From the NCBI RefSeq assembly GCF_000276805.1, contig NZ_AKXQ01000013.1, positions 94,860-158,859 of the forward strand: a stretch of 64,000 nucleotides of DNA. The letters are read 5' to 3'. Below are positions 9,115 through 20,328 of this stretch, in pieces. The stretch comes from Moritella dasanensis ArB 0140 (GTDB lineage: Bacteria; Pseudomonadota; Gammaproteobacteria; Enterobacterales; Moritellaceae). Numbering within the stretch: position 1 is the first letter of the stretch; each line of letters begins with the position of its first letter. Under the pieces are notes generated by a model. That model was not told where the DNA came from. It did not search any database and was given only the letters and a program-made list of their open reading frames with translations. Position numbers and translations under genes: made by a program.

Positions 9115-10578
9115 TCACTCTGCGTCGATGCTTTCCCATACTTGTTCTGTCTCTGTTGATAATTCAAATCCCATATCACGGGCTACTTTTTCGGTCATAT
9201 TTATTTGTTCGTCAAACCAGCGCAAGCTATCGTAATATTTACGGATATTGCTGACATACTTCACCGCTTCATTACCCCTCGCATAGCCAAAACGGGTATA
9301 TTTATACCATTTACGTTGCTGTAATAATGGGATGATGGCTTTGACTTCAGTCCAGCTATTTTGATTGCCACCAAGCTTTTCGGTAATTTTACGCGCATCA
9401 ATTAAATGACTGTAACCGATATTATAAGCGGCTAACGCAAACCAAGGTTTTTCATGTTCGGCAATGGTATCTGGCAAGCGGTTAATTAGCTTGGCTAAAT
9501 AAGCTGAGCCCGCGCGAACACTTTGCTGGGGATCAATACGTGAAGTAACGCCAAACTCTCTGGCAGTAGGCCAAGTTAACATCATCATGCCACGCACCCC
9601 AGTCGGGGATCTTGCATTGGGATCCCAATGCGATTCTTGGTAACTGACGGCCGCCAGCAAGCGCCAATCTAATTGCCCTGCGTGTTGACGAAATAAAGCC
9701 TCGTATTTAGGCAGTTGTGAATCAATACGACGTAAAAAATAACGAGTATCAACAAAGTCAAAGGTATCGATATGTCCAAAGTACTTTTCTTGTAGTAACT
9801 CCATCTTGCCCGATATTTCTTGCAAGGTGAAAAAAGCGAGTACTGCAGTGGCTAATGAATCATCATCGTTCTTATCCATAAGCCAAACCACATCAAGTTC
9901 CTTTTCCAGTTCGAAGGCTTCATTTAGATGTGGGTAATAATATTGATGCTGAGATAAAGACGTATCATCGGCCATCACTAACTTGATATTCCCGTCTTCT
10001 AAATTTTTAAATAAAATTTCTTCATCAGGCAAGGTTTTATAAGTAATGTTGAGTTCAGGGTAATCACGTTGCAGTTTTTGCACATACTCTTCATGACTTG
10101 AACTTTTTACTACATATATAGGGTCGACAACCTGTTGTAGGTTACGTGGTCTTAGGCTGCCTTTACGATAAATAAGTAACTGTTTAACATCATAATAGCT
10201 TGGTCCCATCCGATATTCAGCTAAACGCTTTTTGGTGCGTGTTAAGCCCGCTGCAGATAACGCAAAAGGTTTAGCTTTGGTGGTCTTGGCTTCTAACATA
10301 CTTTCGAGAGAATGGTAGGGATGGATAATTAACTCGACACCCAGATAATCGCTGAACTGTTTTAATAATTCGTATTCTAGCCCAGCTGGTTTGTTACCTT
10401 CAATATAGTAGTTAGCAGGACCATAAATGGTCTTTACATGTAATTCGCCCGCTGCTTGGATCTTTTCTAATTGTGTTCTGGTATCTTTTTCTTGCATGCA
10501 GCCAGAAGCGGCCACGCTCAAGATAAAGATCAAGCAAGGTTTAAAAAAGCGTTGTAAGCGTGCTAAAAATGTCTGCAA
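9115..10578 (-). CDS. mltF: Membrane-bound lytic murein transglycosylase F
   Basis: Outer-membrane lipoprotein that cleaves peptidoglycan glycan strands with 1,6-anhydro product formation. The N-terminal signal ends in the lipobox VAASGC (Cys 27). Residues about 40-265 form a periplasmic solute-binding-like domain (SBP_bac_3 type), the regulatory module of MltF. Residues about 290-430 are the SLT catalytic domain with the catalytic Glu in SYQESHWDPNARSPTG and the later motifs GMMMLT and ALAAYNIGYSHL. 487 aa, close to family length. Divergent from purL, as in several relatives. Confidence 0.94.
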   Translation of the reverse strand: MQTFLARLQRFFKPCLIFILSVAASGCMQEKDTRTQLEKIQAAGELHVKTIYGPANYYIEGNKPAGLEYELLKQFSDYLGVELIIHPYHSLESMLEAKTTKAKPFALSAAGLTRTKKRLAEYRMGPSYYDVKQLLIYRKGSLRPRNLQQVVDPIYVVKSSSHEEYVQKLQRDYPELNITYKTLPDEEILFKNLEDGNIKLVMADDTSLSQHQYYYPHLNEAFELEKELDVVWLMDKNDDDSLATAVLAFFTLQEISGKMELLQEKYFGHIDTFDFVDTRYFLRRIDSQLPKYEALFRQHAGQLDWRLLAAVSYQESHWDPNARSPTGVRGMMMLTWPTAREFGVTSRIDPQQSVRAGSAYLAKLINRLPDTIAEHEKPWFALAAYNIGYSHLIDARKITEKLGGNQNSWTEVKAIIPLLQQRKWYKYTRFGYARGNEAVKYVSNIRKYYDSLRWFDEQINMTEKVARDMGFELSTETEQVWESIDAE

Positions 10579-10790
10579 GTCATAACCTTTTAATATGAGA
10601 ATATAAATAACTATATGGGATCTATCTTTATAGCGTTTTAAGTACCATTACACAATAGTGAATGACGGTTGACTGTATAAAAAAACAGTATTTGTATGTC
10701 TATGAAATGACAATGTTATCAATACTGTTAATGATGTTATCGGCTAAGGCGCAAAAAAAGTTATTAGTAAATTAACTTGTTGCTCATGTA

Positions 10791-10823
10791 ACGCTATCGT
10801 TATGGTCATAATTTGCATATAAT
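10791..10823 (+). promoter_or_regulatory. Probable purL promoter with PurR-box-like site
   Basis: A perfect -10 TATAAT lies at 10818-10823. Overlapping the -35 position is ACGCTATCGTTATGGT (10791-10806), which matches about 11 of 16 bases of the PurR operator consensus ACGCAAACGTTTTCGT. Purine repression of purL through PurR is known in enterobacteria; the site here is a reading by eye. Confidence 0.45.
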
Positions 10824-10867
10824 GGCCGGGATTTTTCCCCAGTAACCCTTTTAGTGAGAAAAAGTTA

Positions 10868-13800
10868 ATGCATATAATGCGAGGAGCGCCAGCGCTCTCT
10901 GAGTTTCGTACTAGTAAACTAGTCGAACGATGTAATGATGTAGGATTATCGGATATAACAATTTATGCGGAGTACGTCCATTTTGCCGATGTAACAACCC
11001 CGCTCAGTGACAAAGAACGGAGTGTCCTGGAAAAATTGTTGACCTACGGGCCAAGAATTACAGAGCACGCTCCCGAAGGAACTCTCCTTCTTGTTACTCC
11101 TCGTCCCGGCACTATCTCTCCTTGGTCTTCTAAATCTACTGACATCGCTATCAACTGCGGCCTTTCTAACGTAAAACGTCTTGAACGTGGCATCGCTTAC
11201 TACATCTCTTCAAAAACACCTCTTACAGCAACCCAACTACAAACTGCAGCAAGCTTGATGCACGACCGTATGATGGAATCTGTATTTGATTGTCTAGATG
11301 CAGCTGAACAATTATTTGTTCAAGCACAAGCGCGCCCATTAAAGTCTGTTGATATTTTAGCGGGTGGCCGTGAGGCACTTGTCGATGCGAATGCTAAATT
11401 AGGTTTAGCACTGGCTGAAGATGAAATAGATTATTTGATTGCGAGCTTTAACCAGCTAAAACGTAATCCAAATGACATCGAATTAATGATGTTTGCCCAA
11501 GCAAACTCAGAGCATTGTCGTCATAAGATTTTTAATGCGGATTGGACCATTGATGGCCAAGACCAAGAGAAATCATTATTCAAGATGATCAAGAACACCT
11601 TCGAACAAACGGGTGATCATGTTTTATCTGCTTATAAAGATAATGCTTCTGTAATGGAAGGTTCAAAAGCCGGCCGTTTCTTCCCTGATCCAAAAACGCA
11701 GCAGTATGAATATCACCAAGAAGATATTCAAATTCTGATGAAAGTTGAGACTCACAATCACCCAACAGCAATCTCTCCTTGGCCTGGTGCCGCGACAGGT
11801 TCTGGTGGTGAAATTCGTGATGAAGGCGCAACGGGTCGTGGTTCGAAACCGAAAGCAGGTTTAGTTGGTTTCAGCGTATCTAATTTACGTATTCCAGCAT
11901 TTGAACAGCCTTGGGAAACCGACTTTGGTAAACCTGGTCGTATCGTTAGTGCATTAGACATTATGCTAGAAGGCCCACTTGGTGGCGCAGCATTTAATAA
12001 TGAATTTGGTCGTCCTAACCTATTAGGTTATTTCCGTACGTATGAAGCTGAAGTTAACAGCCATAACGGTGTGGAAATACGTGGTTACCACAAGCCGATT
12101 ATGCTTGCTGGTGGTCTCGGTAACATCCGTGACCAGCACGTTCAAAAAGGTGATATTCCAGTTGGCGCTAAATTAATCGCGCTAGGTGGTCCGGCAATGA
12201 ACATTGGTTTAGGTGGCAGTGCTGCTTCATCAATGGATTCAGGTCAATCACACGAAGATTTAGATTTCGCTTCTGTACAACGTGAGAATCCAGAAATGGA
12301 ACGTCGTTGTCAGGAAGTTATCGACCGTTGTTGGCAGATGGGTGACGACAATCCGATTGCCTTCATTCACGATGTGGGCGCGGGTGGTTTATCTAACGCA
12401 TTCCCTGAACTAGTACATGACGGTGGTCGTGGTGCTAAGTTTGAATTACGTGATATTAACAACGATGAACCAGGCATGTCACCGCTTGAGATTTGGTGTA
12501 ATGAATCACAAGAACGTTACGTTATGGCTGTTGCACCTGAAAACCTAGCAACATTCGAAGCGATTTGTAAACGTGAACGTACACCATTCTCTGTGGTTGG
12601 TGTAGCGACTGAAGAGTTGCATTTGACTGTAACGGATTCGTTATTAAACGAAACACCGATTGATATGCCAATGGAAGTATTATTAGGTAAAGCACCTAAG
12701 ATGCACCGTGACGCAACAACGCTAGTGACAAAAGGTGAAGCATTAGACTTTACTGGTATCACAGTGAAAGATGCAGCAGAACGCCTATTACGTTTACCAG
12801 CAATTGCTGAGAAGACGTTCTTGATCACGATTGGTGACCGCTCGGTAACGGGTTTAGTTGCACGTGATCAAATGGTCGGTCCTTGGCAGGTTCCGGTAGC
12901 CGATTGCGCAGTAACAGCAGCAAGTTTTGATACTTACGCTGGTGAAGCAATGGCAATTGGTGAACGTACGCCATTAGCATTGTTAAACTTCCCTGCATCA
13001 AGCCGTGTGGCTGTTGCTGAAGCGTTAACGAATATTGCCGCAACAGAGATTGGTGATTTAACGCGCATCAACCTTTCTGCTAACTGGATGTCTGCAGCAG
13101 GTCACCCAGGTGAAGATGCTGGTTTATACGCAGCTGTTAAAGCCGTTGGCGAAGAACTTTGTCCTGAATTGAACCTGACTATTCCAGTCGGTAAAGATTC
13201 AATGTCAATGAAGACGCGCTGGGAAGATAACGGTGAAAACAAAGAAGTTATTTCACCATTATCACTGATTATTACTGCATTCGGTCGTGTGACTGACGTA
13301 CGTAAAACAGTAACGCCACAGCTACGCACTGACAAAGGTGATACCGACCTTATCCTTATCGATTTAGGTAATGGTCAAAACCGTCTAGGTGCATCTTCAT
13401 TAGCACAAGTATACAAGCAACTGGGTCAACATACACCAGATGTGGATAGCGCTGAGCAGCTGAAAGGCTTCTTCGATGCGATGCAAGTATTAGTGAAAGA
13501 ACAATCACTACTGGCTTATCATGACCGCAGTGACGGTGGTTTATTCTCAACAGTAACAGAGATGGCATTTGCTGGTCACTGTGGTGTTGATGTTGAACTT
13601 GATATGTTGGGTACAGATGATCTTGCTGCACTTTATTCAGAAGAACTCGGCGCGGTTATCCAAGTATCTTCAGCAATGAAAGAACAAGTACTAACAACAT
13701 TAGCAGGCCACGGTCTAGCAGCATGTTGTCATGTAATTGGTTCGACAAACACTGATGATATGGTACGTTTCACGCGTAATGGCGACAACGTATTAGCTGA

Positions 13801-14761
13801 AAGCCGAACTTACTTCCGTGCAATTTGGGCTGAAACAACGCTTAAAATGCAAGCGCTACGTGACAACCCGAGCTGTGCGCAGCAAGAGTTTGATCTTAAA
13901 CTTGACGTCAAAGACCCTGGTCTAAACGTTAACTTAAGCTTTGATGTTAACGAAGATATTGCAGCACCTTACATCATGACTGGTGTACAACCTAAAATGG
14001 CTATTTTACGTGAGCAGGGTGTAAACTCGCAAACGGAAATGGCGGCTGCATTTGATCGTGCTGGCTTTGCTGCTCAAGATATTCACATGAGTGATATCCT
14101 TAGCGGACGCGTTAACCTAGCTGACTTCGCAGGCCTTGCCGCTTGTGGTGGTTTCTCTTACGGTGACGTATTGGGCGCGGGTGAAGGTTGGGCTAAATCA
14201 ATCTTGTTTAACCCACAAGCACGCGACCAGTTTGCGGCATTCTTCGAACGTGAAGACAGCTTCTCACTGGGTGTATGTAATGGTTGTCAGATGTTATCTA
14301 ACTTGGGTGAACTTATCCCCGGTTCAGAGTTATGGCCACGTTTCGTTACCAACCAATCTGAACGTTTTGAAGCACGTTTCAGCTTAGTTGAAGTACCGAA
14401 AAATCCGTCAATATTCTTAGGTGACCTTGCTGGTTCAAGAATGCCAATTGCTGTATCTCACGGTGAAGGTCGTATTGAATTACGTGATGACGCACATCTG
14501 CAAGCACTGAACAACAGTGGTACGGTTGCACTTAACTTCGTTGATAACTACGGTCAACCAACGACGCAATACCCATCTAATCCAAATGGTTCGCCATTAG
14601 GTATTACGGGTCTAACGACGACTGACGGTCGCGTAACTATCATGATGCCACATCCGGAACGTGTATTCCGCAGTGTGAGCAACTCATGGCATCCAGAAGA
14701 ATGGGGCGAAGATAGCCCGTGGATGCGTATGTTCCGCAACGCACGCGTTAACTTAGGTTAA
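10868..14761 (+). CDS. purL: Phosphoribosylformylglycinamidine synthase
   Basis: Single-chain large PurL (FGAM synthase), 1297 aa, which catalyses the ATP- and glutamine-dependent fourth step of purine synthesis. In order: an N-terminal PurS-like domain ([41 protein letters not shown]), two AIRS-like ATPase halves (EAHSEHCRHK-type motif as [32 protein letters not shown]), and a C-terminal class I glutamine amidotransferase with nucleophile Cys in [10 protein letters not shown] and the catalytic His-Glu in [10 protein letters not shown]. The start [10 protein letters not shown] fits the family. A strong terminator follows. Confidence 0.98.
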   Translation: MHIMRGAPALSEFRTSKLVERCNDVGLSDITIYAEYVHFADVTTPLSDKERSVLEKLLTYGPRITEHAPEGTLLLVTPRPGTISPWSSKSTDIAINCGLSNVKRLERGIAYYISSKTPLTATQLQTAASLMHDRMMESVFDCLDAAEQLFVQAQARPLKSVDILAGGREALVDANAKLGLALAEDEIDYLIASFNQLKRNPNDIELMMFAQANSEHCRHKIFNADWTIDGQDQEKSLFKMIKNTFEQTGDHVLSAYKDNASVMEGSKAGRFFPDPKTQQYEYHQEDIQILMKVETHNHPTAISPWPGAATGSGGEIRDEGATGRGSKPKAGLVGFSVSNLRIPAFEQPWETDFGKPGRIVSALDIMLEGPLGGAAFNNEFGRPNLLGYFRTYEAEVNSHNGVEIRGYHKPIMLAGGLGNIRDQHVQKGDIPVGAKLIALGGPAMNIGLGGSAASSMDSGQSHEDLDFASVQRENPEMERRCQEVIDRCWQMGDDNPIAFIHDVGAGGLSNAFPELVHDGGRGAKFELRDINNDEPGMSPLEIWCNESQERYVMAVAPENLATFEAICKRERTPFSVVGVATEELHLTVTDSLLNETPIDMPMEVLLGKAPKMHRDATTLVTKGEALDFTGITVKDAAERLLRLPAIAEKTFLITIGDRSVTGLVARDQMVGPWQVPVADCAVTAASFDTYAGEAMAIGERTPLALLNFPASSRVAVAEALTNIAATEIGDLTRINLSANWMSAAGHPGEDAGLYAAVKAVGEELCPELNLTIPVGKDSMSMKTRWEDNGENKEVISPLSLIITAFGRVTDVRKTVTPQLRTDKGDTDLILIDLGNGQNRLGASSLAQVYKQLGQHTPDVDSAEQLKGFFDAMQVLVKEQSLLAYHDRSDGGLFSTVTEMAFAGHCGVDVELDMLGTDDLAALYSEELGAVIQVSSAMKEQVLTTLAGHGLAACCHVIGSTNTDDMVRFTRNGDNVLAESRTYFRAIWAETTLKMQALRDNPSCAQQEFDLKLDVKDPGLNVNLSFDVNEDIAAPYIMTGVQPKMAILREQGVNSQTEMAAAFDRAGFAAQDIHMSDILSGRVNLADFAGLAACGGFSYGDVLGAGEGWAKSILFNPQARDQFAAFFEREDSFSLGVCNGCQMLSNLGELIPGSELWPRFVTNQSERFEARFSLVEVPKNPSIFLGDLAGSRMPIAVSHGEGRIELRDDAHLQALNNSGTVALNFVDNYGQPTTQYPSNPNGSPLGITGLTTTDGRVTIMMPHPERVFRSVSNSWHPEEWGEDSPWMRMFRNARVNLG

Positions 14762-14828
14762 TCGTTTAGGTTGATAGCCTAGGTTAATAACTTAGGTTAC
14801 TCGTCATTCGCTGATGTGTTAATAAATG

Positions 14829-14857
14829 AAAGGTCGCAATTATTGCGGCCTTTTTTT
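14829..14857 (+). terminator. Rho-independent terminator after purL
   Basis: AAGGTCGCAA-tt-TTGCGGCCTT hairpin (one mismatch) followed by a T-run, 70 bases after the purL stop. Confidence 0.85.
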
Positions 14858-15016
14858 GTATTTTATCCGTACTAGATTGCTCATTGCCTTTATGTTTTAC
14901 ATCATAGCAAGGCGGTTTAATAACTGATTTTAGTCCTGTGAAATTATATATATGCTGAATTGTGCTATAGTCTCGATTGTCGTCGTCAATATATTAATTT
15001 ATGGGTAGGAAGAATA

Positions 15017-15901
15017 ATGGGTCAGTCACAAGGTTTATTATTATTTAAATTGAATCTGCAGCAGAAGTTTGCGATTGGTACGTTGAAAGTACAAGAGATT
15101 GTGCCTTCTACACGTTTGTATTCGTTACCCGGATCTCACCCTATGGTCATGGGCGCTGCGACGTTACGTGGTCGGACTATTCCTATTATTGATATGGCAA
15201 GTGCAGTGGGTTATCGCCCTGTGACGAAAGAAGAATACGATTCGTGTAATATTATTATTACCGACTGTAGTCGCCAAATTGTTGGTTTCTTAGTGCGTCA
15301 TATCGACAAGATCATGGAGTGTAGTTGGAAAGATATTTCCGCGCCGAGTCCAACACTGGGTTGTAATATCTATACGACAGGTGTGATGGAGCTTGAAGGG
15401 AAATTGGTGCAACTGATGGACGTAGAACGTTTGTTATCTGACATTTACCCTGATGATGAGAATATCGAATTACCGCAATTCACGGCCGCAGAGCTTGAAG
15501 AACTGCGTAATAAAGAGATCCTTGTGGTCGATGATTCAATGGTTGCTCGTAATCAACTTGCTAGCGCGTTAGACGCAGCTGGGATCCATTATCAAGTCTC
15601 TAAAAATGGTCAAGATGCGCTAACAACCATGCAAACGGCAGTTGAATCAGGTAAACCTATCGATGTGTTGGTCAGTGATATTGAAATGCCAGGATTAGAT
15701 GGTTATGAAGTTGCATTTGAAGTGCGTAGTACGCCGAATGTATCGGCAACTTATATTATTCTGCATACCTCACTATCGAGCTCAATTAGTACTGAACGCG
15801 CACAGCAAATTGGCGCAGATGAAGCGTTAACAAAGTTTGATGCGAGTGAGTTGATGCAAGCTATTTTACGTGGTGTTAAAGGGCGTGAAAATATTACTTA
15901 A
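15017..15901 (+). CDS. cheV: Chemotaxis coupling protein CheV (CheW-receiver fusion)
   Basis: CheW-like domain (residues about 10-155) fused to a CheY-like receiver (about 172-290). The CheW part links chemoreceptors to CheA; the receiver is phosphorylated by CheA and may act as a phosphate sink or adapt signalling. Receiver residues visible are the acidic pair in ILVVDDS, the phospho-acceptor Asp in VLVSDIEMPGLDG, and the conserved Thr/Lys region (ILHTSLSS, ALTKFDASEL). I place the start at 15017 (MGQSQGLLLFKL) after GGTAGGAAG. The frame is open further upstream but has no ribosome binding site. A single transcription unit ending at a shared terminator with arcA. Confidence 0.93.
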   Translation: MGQSQGLLLFKLNLQQKFAIGTLKVQEIVPSTRLYSLPGSHPMVMGAATLRGRTIPIIDMASAVGYRPVTKEEYDSCNIIITDCSRQIVGFLVRHIDKIMECSWKDISAPSPTLGCNIYTTGVMELEGKLVQLMDVERLLSDIYPDDENIELPQFTAAELEELRNKEILVVDDSMVARNQLASALDAAGIHYQVSKNGQDALTTMQTAVESGKPIDVLVSDIEMPGLDGYEVAFEVRSTPNVSATYIILHTSLSSSISTERAQQIGADEALTKFDASELMQAILRGVKGRENIT

Positions 15902-15944
15902 GTCATACCAGTTAAGTATGTTGCTATGACATTTTTACCAGACA

Positions 15945-15973
15945 TAAAAAAAGCGCTAATAAGCGCTTTTTTT
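15945..15973. terminator. Bidirectional terminator between cheV and arcA
   Basis: AAAAAAAGCGCTaataAGCGCTTTTTTT works on both strands and lies between the convergent cheV and arcA genes. Confidence 0.85.
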
Positions 15974-16023
15974 GTATCTGTCATTCATTGCTGACATTTT
16001 CGGTATCGCTAGCGGTCTGTTGC

Positions 16024-16740
16024 TTAGCTTAATTCACCGCAAAAACGGTAACCTTCACCGTGGATTGTCGCGATGATTTCTGGCGTATCAGCAATGCTTT
16101 CAAAATGCTTACGGATACGACGGATAGTGACATCAACAGTACGATCGTGTGGTTTCAATTCACGGCCAGTCATTTTTTTCAATAACATTGCACGAGTTTG
16201 AATTTTACCCGGGTTTTCTACGAAGTGTAGCATTGCACGGAATTCACTACGTGGTAGTTTAAATGAATCATCCAGTGGACTAATTAAAGAACGGCTGTTG
16301 ATATTTAAACGCCAGCCATTGAATTCATATTCTTCAATGATGGCTTTTTCTTCGTCTGCTACAGGCAATTTAGTAAACGTACGGCCAAGTAGATTACGCG
16401 CACGGATAGTTAATTCACGTGGGTTAAATGGCTTAGTAATGTAATCGTCAGCACCAATTTCTAGACCTAAAATCTTGTCAACTTCATTGTCGCGACCAGT
16501 TAAAAACATCAGGGCTAAATTATGTTTGTCACGTAGTTCACGTGCTAACAATAAGCCATTTTTACCTGGAAGGTTAATATCCATGATTACCAAGCTGATA
16601 GGATTATTGGCAATGATCTCATACATTTCATCGCCGTTACTTGCTTCATGTACTGAATAACCTTCAGCTTCGAAGATGCTTTTTAGGGTGTTACGTGTAA
16701 CGAGTTCATCTTCTACGATAAGAATGTTTGGGGTTTGCAT
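16024..16740 (-). CDS. arcA: Aerobic respiration control response regulator ArcA
   Basis: OmpR/PhoB-family response regulator, phosphorylated by ArcB under oxygen limitation, repressing respiratory and TCA genes. It is 238 aa, as in E. coli, and highly conserved: receiver with IVEDE, phospho-acceptor Asp in [12 protein letters not shown], Thr in [11 protein letters not shown] and Lys in [11 protein letters not shown]-terminal winged helix with [18 protein letters not shown] and [10 protein letters not shown]. An 850-base intergenic region lies upstream. The malic enzyme, aceK and gcv genes of this window are plausible members of its regulon, but no site was identified. Confidence 0.98.
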   Translation of the reverse strand: MQTPNILIVEDELVTRNTLKSIFEAEGYSVHEASNGDEMYEIIANNPISLVIMDINLPGKNGLLLARELRDKHNLALMFLTGRDNEVDKILGLEIGADDYITKPFNPRELTIRARNLLGRTFTKLPVADEEKAIIEEYEFNGWRLNINSRSLISPLDDSFKLPRSEFRAMLHFVENPGKIQTRAMLLKKMTGRELKPHDRTVDVTIRRIRKHFESIADTPEIIATIHGEGYRFCGELS

Positions 16741-17591
16741 AAACGTACCTAGTTCCGCTTTGGATCAAATAGTGCCCTGTCAATTGATAGAGTATCTATC
16801 ACAATTAACTCAGGAGTAAGAGTAATACATCCATGAAATATAAGACTATTTATCTAAAACAGCTAGCTGCGGCAGGATATCTAGTATTATGGCTTCCTTA
16901 ACTATAGGATTATATGTTATTAACAGCCGCATAACAACCTAATGTAATTATGTTACGTAATAACTCAACATGATTTGATATTTATCAAATAACCCTCATT
17001 GGCTATATTTTAGTTGAAAGGCGTCGTTACAATGCTTATCTTAATTAAAGCTAGTTGAACCACTTTGTATGACATTGTATTTTAAGTTATATAAATCAGG
17101 ATGTTATGATTTAATTTGTAATTTAAAACGTGACCTTAAGCGTGTATAGGTTCGACTCAATCGAACCGATATTTGTGCGTACGCCCTGCCTACATCGGTT
17201 GTTTAGCGTGTAAATATTTTTGTAAAAGGGTGCTTATGGCTTATTTTTTCCACGTTAATCTGATGATTGCTGGTTTATAGTACTTATTTATCTTGTTTTT
17301 TGATCTAAATATGACGTTGTGTTGTTTATTCGCAGTGTCTTGTTTGGCTTCATTCAAATTAACAGAATTAAACTGTCTTTTTATTCGTGAAAATGTAATC
17401 AAATTACAACTTGGTAAGTTTTATTGGTAGATAATTATCTATGTATGGACTTTGTTAATTAATTATAGATCGGAATAATTGTTCTGCGCTAATATGTTAG
17501 TAGTTGTAGCCAATTTTGCTGTTATTAACGAATCACGCAACATTGCTATGGGATTGTCAGCTATCAACAATAACGACGCTAAGGATGGACT
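16741..17591. other. Long intergenic region between divergent arcA and rraA-like genes
   Basis: About 850 AT-rich bases with no convincing gene. It must hold the promoters of arcA (leftward) and of the rraA-like gene (rightward). The only structured part I see is a hairpin cluster at 17136-17217 (listed separately). The long arcA leader is reminiscent of the multi-promoter arcA upstream region of enterobacteria. Confidence 0.6.
17136..17217. other. Structured intergenic segment, possible small RNA or regulatory element
   Basis: Two inverted repeats sit side by side and share bases: GGTTCG-actcaat-CGAACC (17149-17167) and AACCGAT with ATCGGTT (17164-17170 and 17194-17200), enclosing the palindrome GCGTACGC. 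The pair is bracketed by the near-repeats TTAAGCGTGTATA and TTTAGCGTGTAAATA. No T-run follows. Function unknown. Confidence 0.3.
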
Positions 17592-18071
17592 ATGTTAGAC
17601 CTATTACCCGATCTGTGTGATCAACATTTCGACCAATTATCCGTGATGGACCCCATTTTTCAAAGTTATGGTAAAGCGACTATTTTTAGTGGCCAAGCCG
17701 TAACCGTTAAATGTTTTGAAGATAACTCGCTGGTCAAAGAGCTCGCTGGCACGCCAGGACAGGGGCGTATTTTAGTCATTGATGGCGGCGGCTCCACACG
17801 ACGTGCGTTGCTCGGCGATATGATTGCTGAAAATGCAGTCAGTAATGGCTGGGCAGGTTTTGTGATTTATGGTGCTATTCGTGATGTTGCTACGATTAAT
17901 ACGTTGGAACTCGGCGTGAAAGCGATAACGGCTTTTCCGGTAAAAACAGAGAAACGTGGTTTAGGGGATGCTGGTATTGATTTACAATTTGCTGGTGTGA
18001 GCATTGCTGAAGGTGATTATATCTATGCCGACTTAAACGGTGTCGTGGTCGCGAAAGAGCCACTGCTGTAA
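17592..18071 (+). CDS. rraA: RraA-family protein (RNase E inhibitor-like)
   Basis: 159 aa, the length of E. coli RraA, and similar along most of its length: VTVKCFEDNSLV, ILVIDGGGSTRRALLGD, GWAGFVIYGAIRDV and GDYIYADLNGVVV. RraA binds RNase E and inhibits mRNA decay. The same fold includes 4-hydroxy-4-methyl-2-oxoglutarate aldolases, with a metal site of the type G-x20-R-D (here YGAIRD). The RNase E regulator assignment is favoured by similarity in the N-terminal region and length. Stands alone; followed by aceK in the opposite direction. Confidence 0.82.
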   Translation: MLDLLPDLCDQHFDQLSVMDPIFQSYGKATIFSGQAVTVKCFEDNSLVKELAGTPGQGRILVIDGGGSTRRALLGDMIAENAVSNGWAGFVIYGAIRDVATINTLELGVKAITAFPVKTEKRGLGDAGIDLQFAGVSIAEGDYIYADLNGVVVAKEPLL

Positions 18072-18238
18072 TCGACGGTTTATAAATAGCAGCAGCCAGA
18101 ATCAAATAACTTAAGTTATAAACCGTTGTAGCCGTAAGCGGTCGTAATTAGTAGGTAGCGTTAGTGATAGAATATTAACGCTACCTATTATTTACCTATT
18201 ACCTATTACTTACCTACTTATCTACATGTCATTAATGA

Positions 18239-19963
18239 TTAATCATCGCGAATAAAACGTCGAGCTCGACGATAAGGGAATACATCATTGTATTTACCGC
18301 GACTGATATTGTCTTGTAGCCCTTTCCAGTAGTCAGCATCAAGCAAATCTGAATGATACTTCTTAAACAGTTTGTTAATTTCAGGTCGCGATAACAAGAA
18401 GGTTTCAAACTCTTCTGGAAATACATCATTGGGTGCAACAGCAAACCAAGGTTCAGCCATCATCATGTCTTCTGGATAACGCGATTTTGGTATGTAGCGA
18501 AAGTTAACTTCATGCATATAAGAGATCTCATCATAATCGTAGAAAATCACCCGATTATGACGGGTTACGCCAAAGTTTTTAAACAACATATCACCCGGAA
18601 AAATATCTGCGGCAGCGAGCTGTTTAATGGCATTACCGTATTCATCAATGGCATTATCAAGCTCTTGTTCATTGGCCTGTTCCAGATATATATTTAGCGG
18701 GATCATCTTACGTTCAATATACAGATGTTTGATCACTACTTTACTGTTAGTCAGTTTTATTACTGACGGCGCAACGGCTAATAATTCATCGAGCAGTTCC
18801 TGACTGAAACGATCTTTGGGAAAAGCAAAATTCTTAAATTGCTGGGTATCAGCCATACGCCCAACACGATCGTGGGATTTTACGATCTGATACTTGGCTT
18901 TCACCGTGGCGTGATCGATTTGCTTCGGCGGCGCAAATTTATCTTTAATGATCTTAAAGACGACGCCATAAGAGGGCAGGGTGAATACGCTCATCACCAT
19001 GCCTTTAATACCCGGGGCAATAATAAACTGATCGTCGGAGCTTTCTAGGTGCTTTATATAGTGGCGAAAAAATTCGGTCTTTGCATGTTTCTGGCAACCA
19101 ATCGCCGAGTAGATCTCAAAGTTGGTCTTATGCGGGATCATCGGTTTTAAAAACTGTACTATTGCACCGGGTTCTGGCGCATAAACAAAGAAGTAAGCAC
19201 GTGCAAAGCCGAATAGAATACTGGTCTCTTCTTTCTCAAAAATCACCGTATCTAAATAGATCTCGTTTTCTTCATTATTTAAAATCGGGAATACCAGAGG
19301 ATACATTTGCCCATCAGCAAAGATCTTACCCATCAGGTAAGCGCCCTTGTTGCGATAAAAGACTTCATTAAGCATCTGCACTTCGATGTGTTTGGCATCG
19401 GTAAGTTGCTTAGGTGCATGTTGGTTAAGGTAGTCGACGACATTGTCGAGGTCGCGATTTAGATTCTCCCAACGTGCGGTAAAAGTATAACCTGTGATGA
19501 TCTTGCGTAAGATCTCCGAGAAGTTACCACCGCGGGTATAACTGCGATAAAAATTATTTGGGTATGTCGGATCACGCACGCGATTGGCATTGGTGATAAA
19601 GAGTTGGTCTTTGTAGATATTGGTGTGTTTAAAGACGCGACGATAAACAGAGTTAAAGAAGCTCTCGGCAATTTCAAAATTAGGATAATGCTGTAGCAGT
19701 GCTTCGAACTCACATTTTATGTTTTGTAAAAATGGCTGCTCGGCTGTTGTTTCAGCAGCGAGCGCTTGAATTTGTTGTGCGGTTTTACCGACGTGGTAAT
19801 CATAAAGGCTGATACGTTTTTTCGCCGCAATTTGCACACCATGCCAATCGGCATTTTCAAAACGTAATTTGGCACCACGGGTGACTTCTAAAAAGCGGCT
19901 ATAAAAAGCATCACATGACGCTAATATAGAACCGGCAATCTGCGCTTCTAAGACTTTTTCCAT
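18239..19963 (-). CDS. aceK: Isocitrate dehydrogenase kinase/phosphatase
   Basis: Bifunctional enzyme that phosphorylates and dephosphorylates isocitrate dehydrogenase and so switches carbon between the TCA cycle and glyoxylate bypass. The sequence follows E. coli AceK through FEIAESFFNSVYRR, YFFVYAPEPGA, APGIKGMVMSVFTLPSYG, VFKIIKDKFAP, KSHDRVGRMADTQ, IRQLAAAD-type IKQLAAADIFPGDMLFKN and IFYDYDEISYM. I place the start at ATG 19963 (MEKVLEAQIAGSILAS), preceded by AAGGA at nine bases. The open frame continues 11 codons upstream, but that segment is unlike the family. It is not linked to aceBA here. Confidence 0.95.
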   Translation of the reverse strand: MEKVLEAQIAGSILASCDAFYSRFLEVTRGAKLRFENADWHGVQIAAKKRISLYDYHVGKTAQQIQALAAETTAEQPFLQNIKCEFEALLQHYPNFEIAESFFNSVYRRVFKHTNIYKDQLFITNANRVRDPTYPNNFYRSYTRGGNFSEILRKIITGYTFTARWENLNRDLDNVVDYLNQHAPKQLTDAKHIEVQMLNEVFYRNKGAYLMGKIFADGQMYPLVFPILNNEENEIYLDTVIFEKEETSILFGFARAYFFVYAPEPGAIVQFLKPMIPHKTNFEIYSAIGCQKHAKTEFFRHYIKHLESSDDQFIIAPGIKGMVMSVFTLPSYGVVFKIIKDKFAPPKQIDHATVKAKYQIVKSHDRVGRMADTQQFKNFAFPKDRFSQELLDELLAVAPSVIKLTNSKVVIKHLYIERKMIPLNIYLEQANEQELDNAIDEYGNAIKQLAAADIFPGDMLFKNFGVTRHNRVIFYDYDEISYMHEVNFRYIPKSRYPEDMMMAEPWFAVAPNDVFPEEFETFLLSRPEINKLFKKYHSDLLDADYWKGLQDNISRGKYNDVFPYRRARRFIRDD

Positions 19964-20180
19964 ACAACAAATCCTTGGACATAAGAGATGCTTCAATATC
20001 GCAATGTTTTTACATTATTTCAACATGTTTACTCTTAGTTTCAACATCTTTAGCTTGATTTAGCGATGTTGCTATAGACAACTAAATCGATTTTAAACTT
20101 GATTAACGTCGCATTTTTTGATATTGCTATAGGTATTGAAATTATAATCAGATTTATTAACAGACTATATATAAACAATT

Positions 20181-20246
20181 ATGACTTATTGCTTAGCGTT
20201 CATTACCACCACCATTATTAACACTGTTATTACAACGGTGGGATGA
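20181..20246 (+). CDS. thrL: thr operon leader peptide
   Basis: A 21-codon frame, MTYCLAFITTTIINTVITTV plus Gly, containing six Thr and four Ile codons, directly before the thrA attenuator. Thr/Ile-rich leaders sense charging of these tRNAs and control termination in enterobacterial thr operons. No strong ribosome binding site is visible, but the composition and position make the call good. Confidence 0.85.
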   Translation: MTYCLAFITTTIINTVITTVG

Positions 20247-20273
20247 TTCGTAGGGCTAAGACAGAAATAATGA

Positions 20274-20307
20274 AAAAGCCCGTTACCATTTAGGAACGGG
20301 CTTTTTT
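20274..20307 (+). terminator. thr operon attenuator
   Basis: AAAAAGCCCGTT-accattt-AGGAACGGGCTTTTTT: a G/C-rich stem followed by a T-run, ending 22 bases before the thrA start and 28 bases after the thrL stop. The upstream bases 20235-20270 could form the competing anti-terminator. Confidence 0.85.
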
Positions 20308-20328
20308 GTATCAATTAAGGAGCAAAGG

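Noticed and set aside
13102..13335. Long antisense frames inside purL, gcvP, thrA and other core genes
   Set aside because: They mirror the codon pattern of the sense genes and have no start signals or family features.
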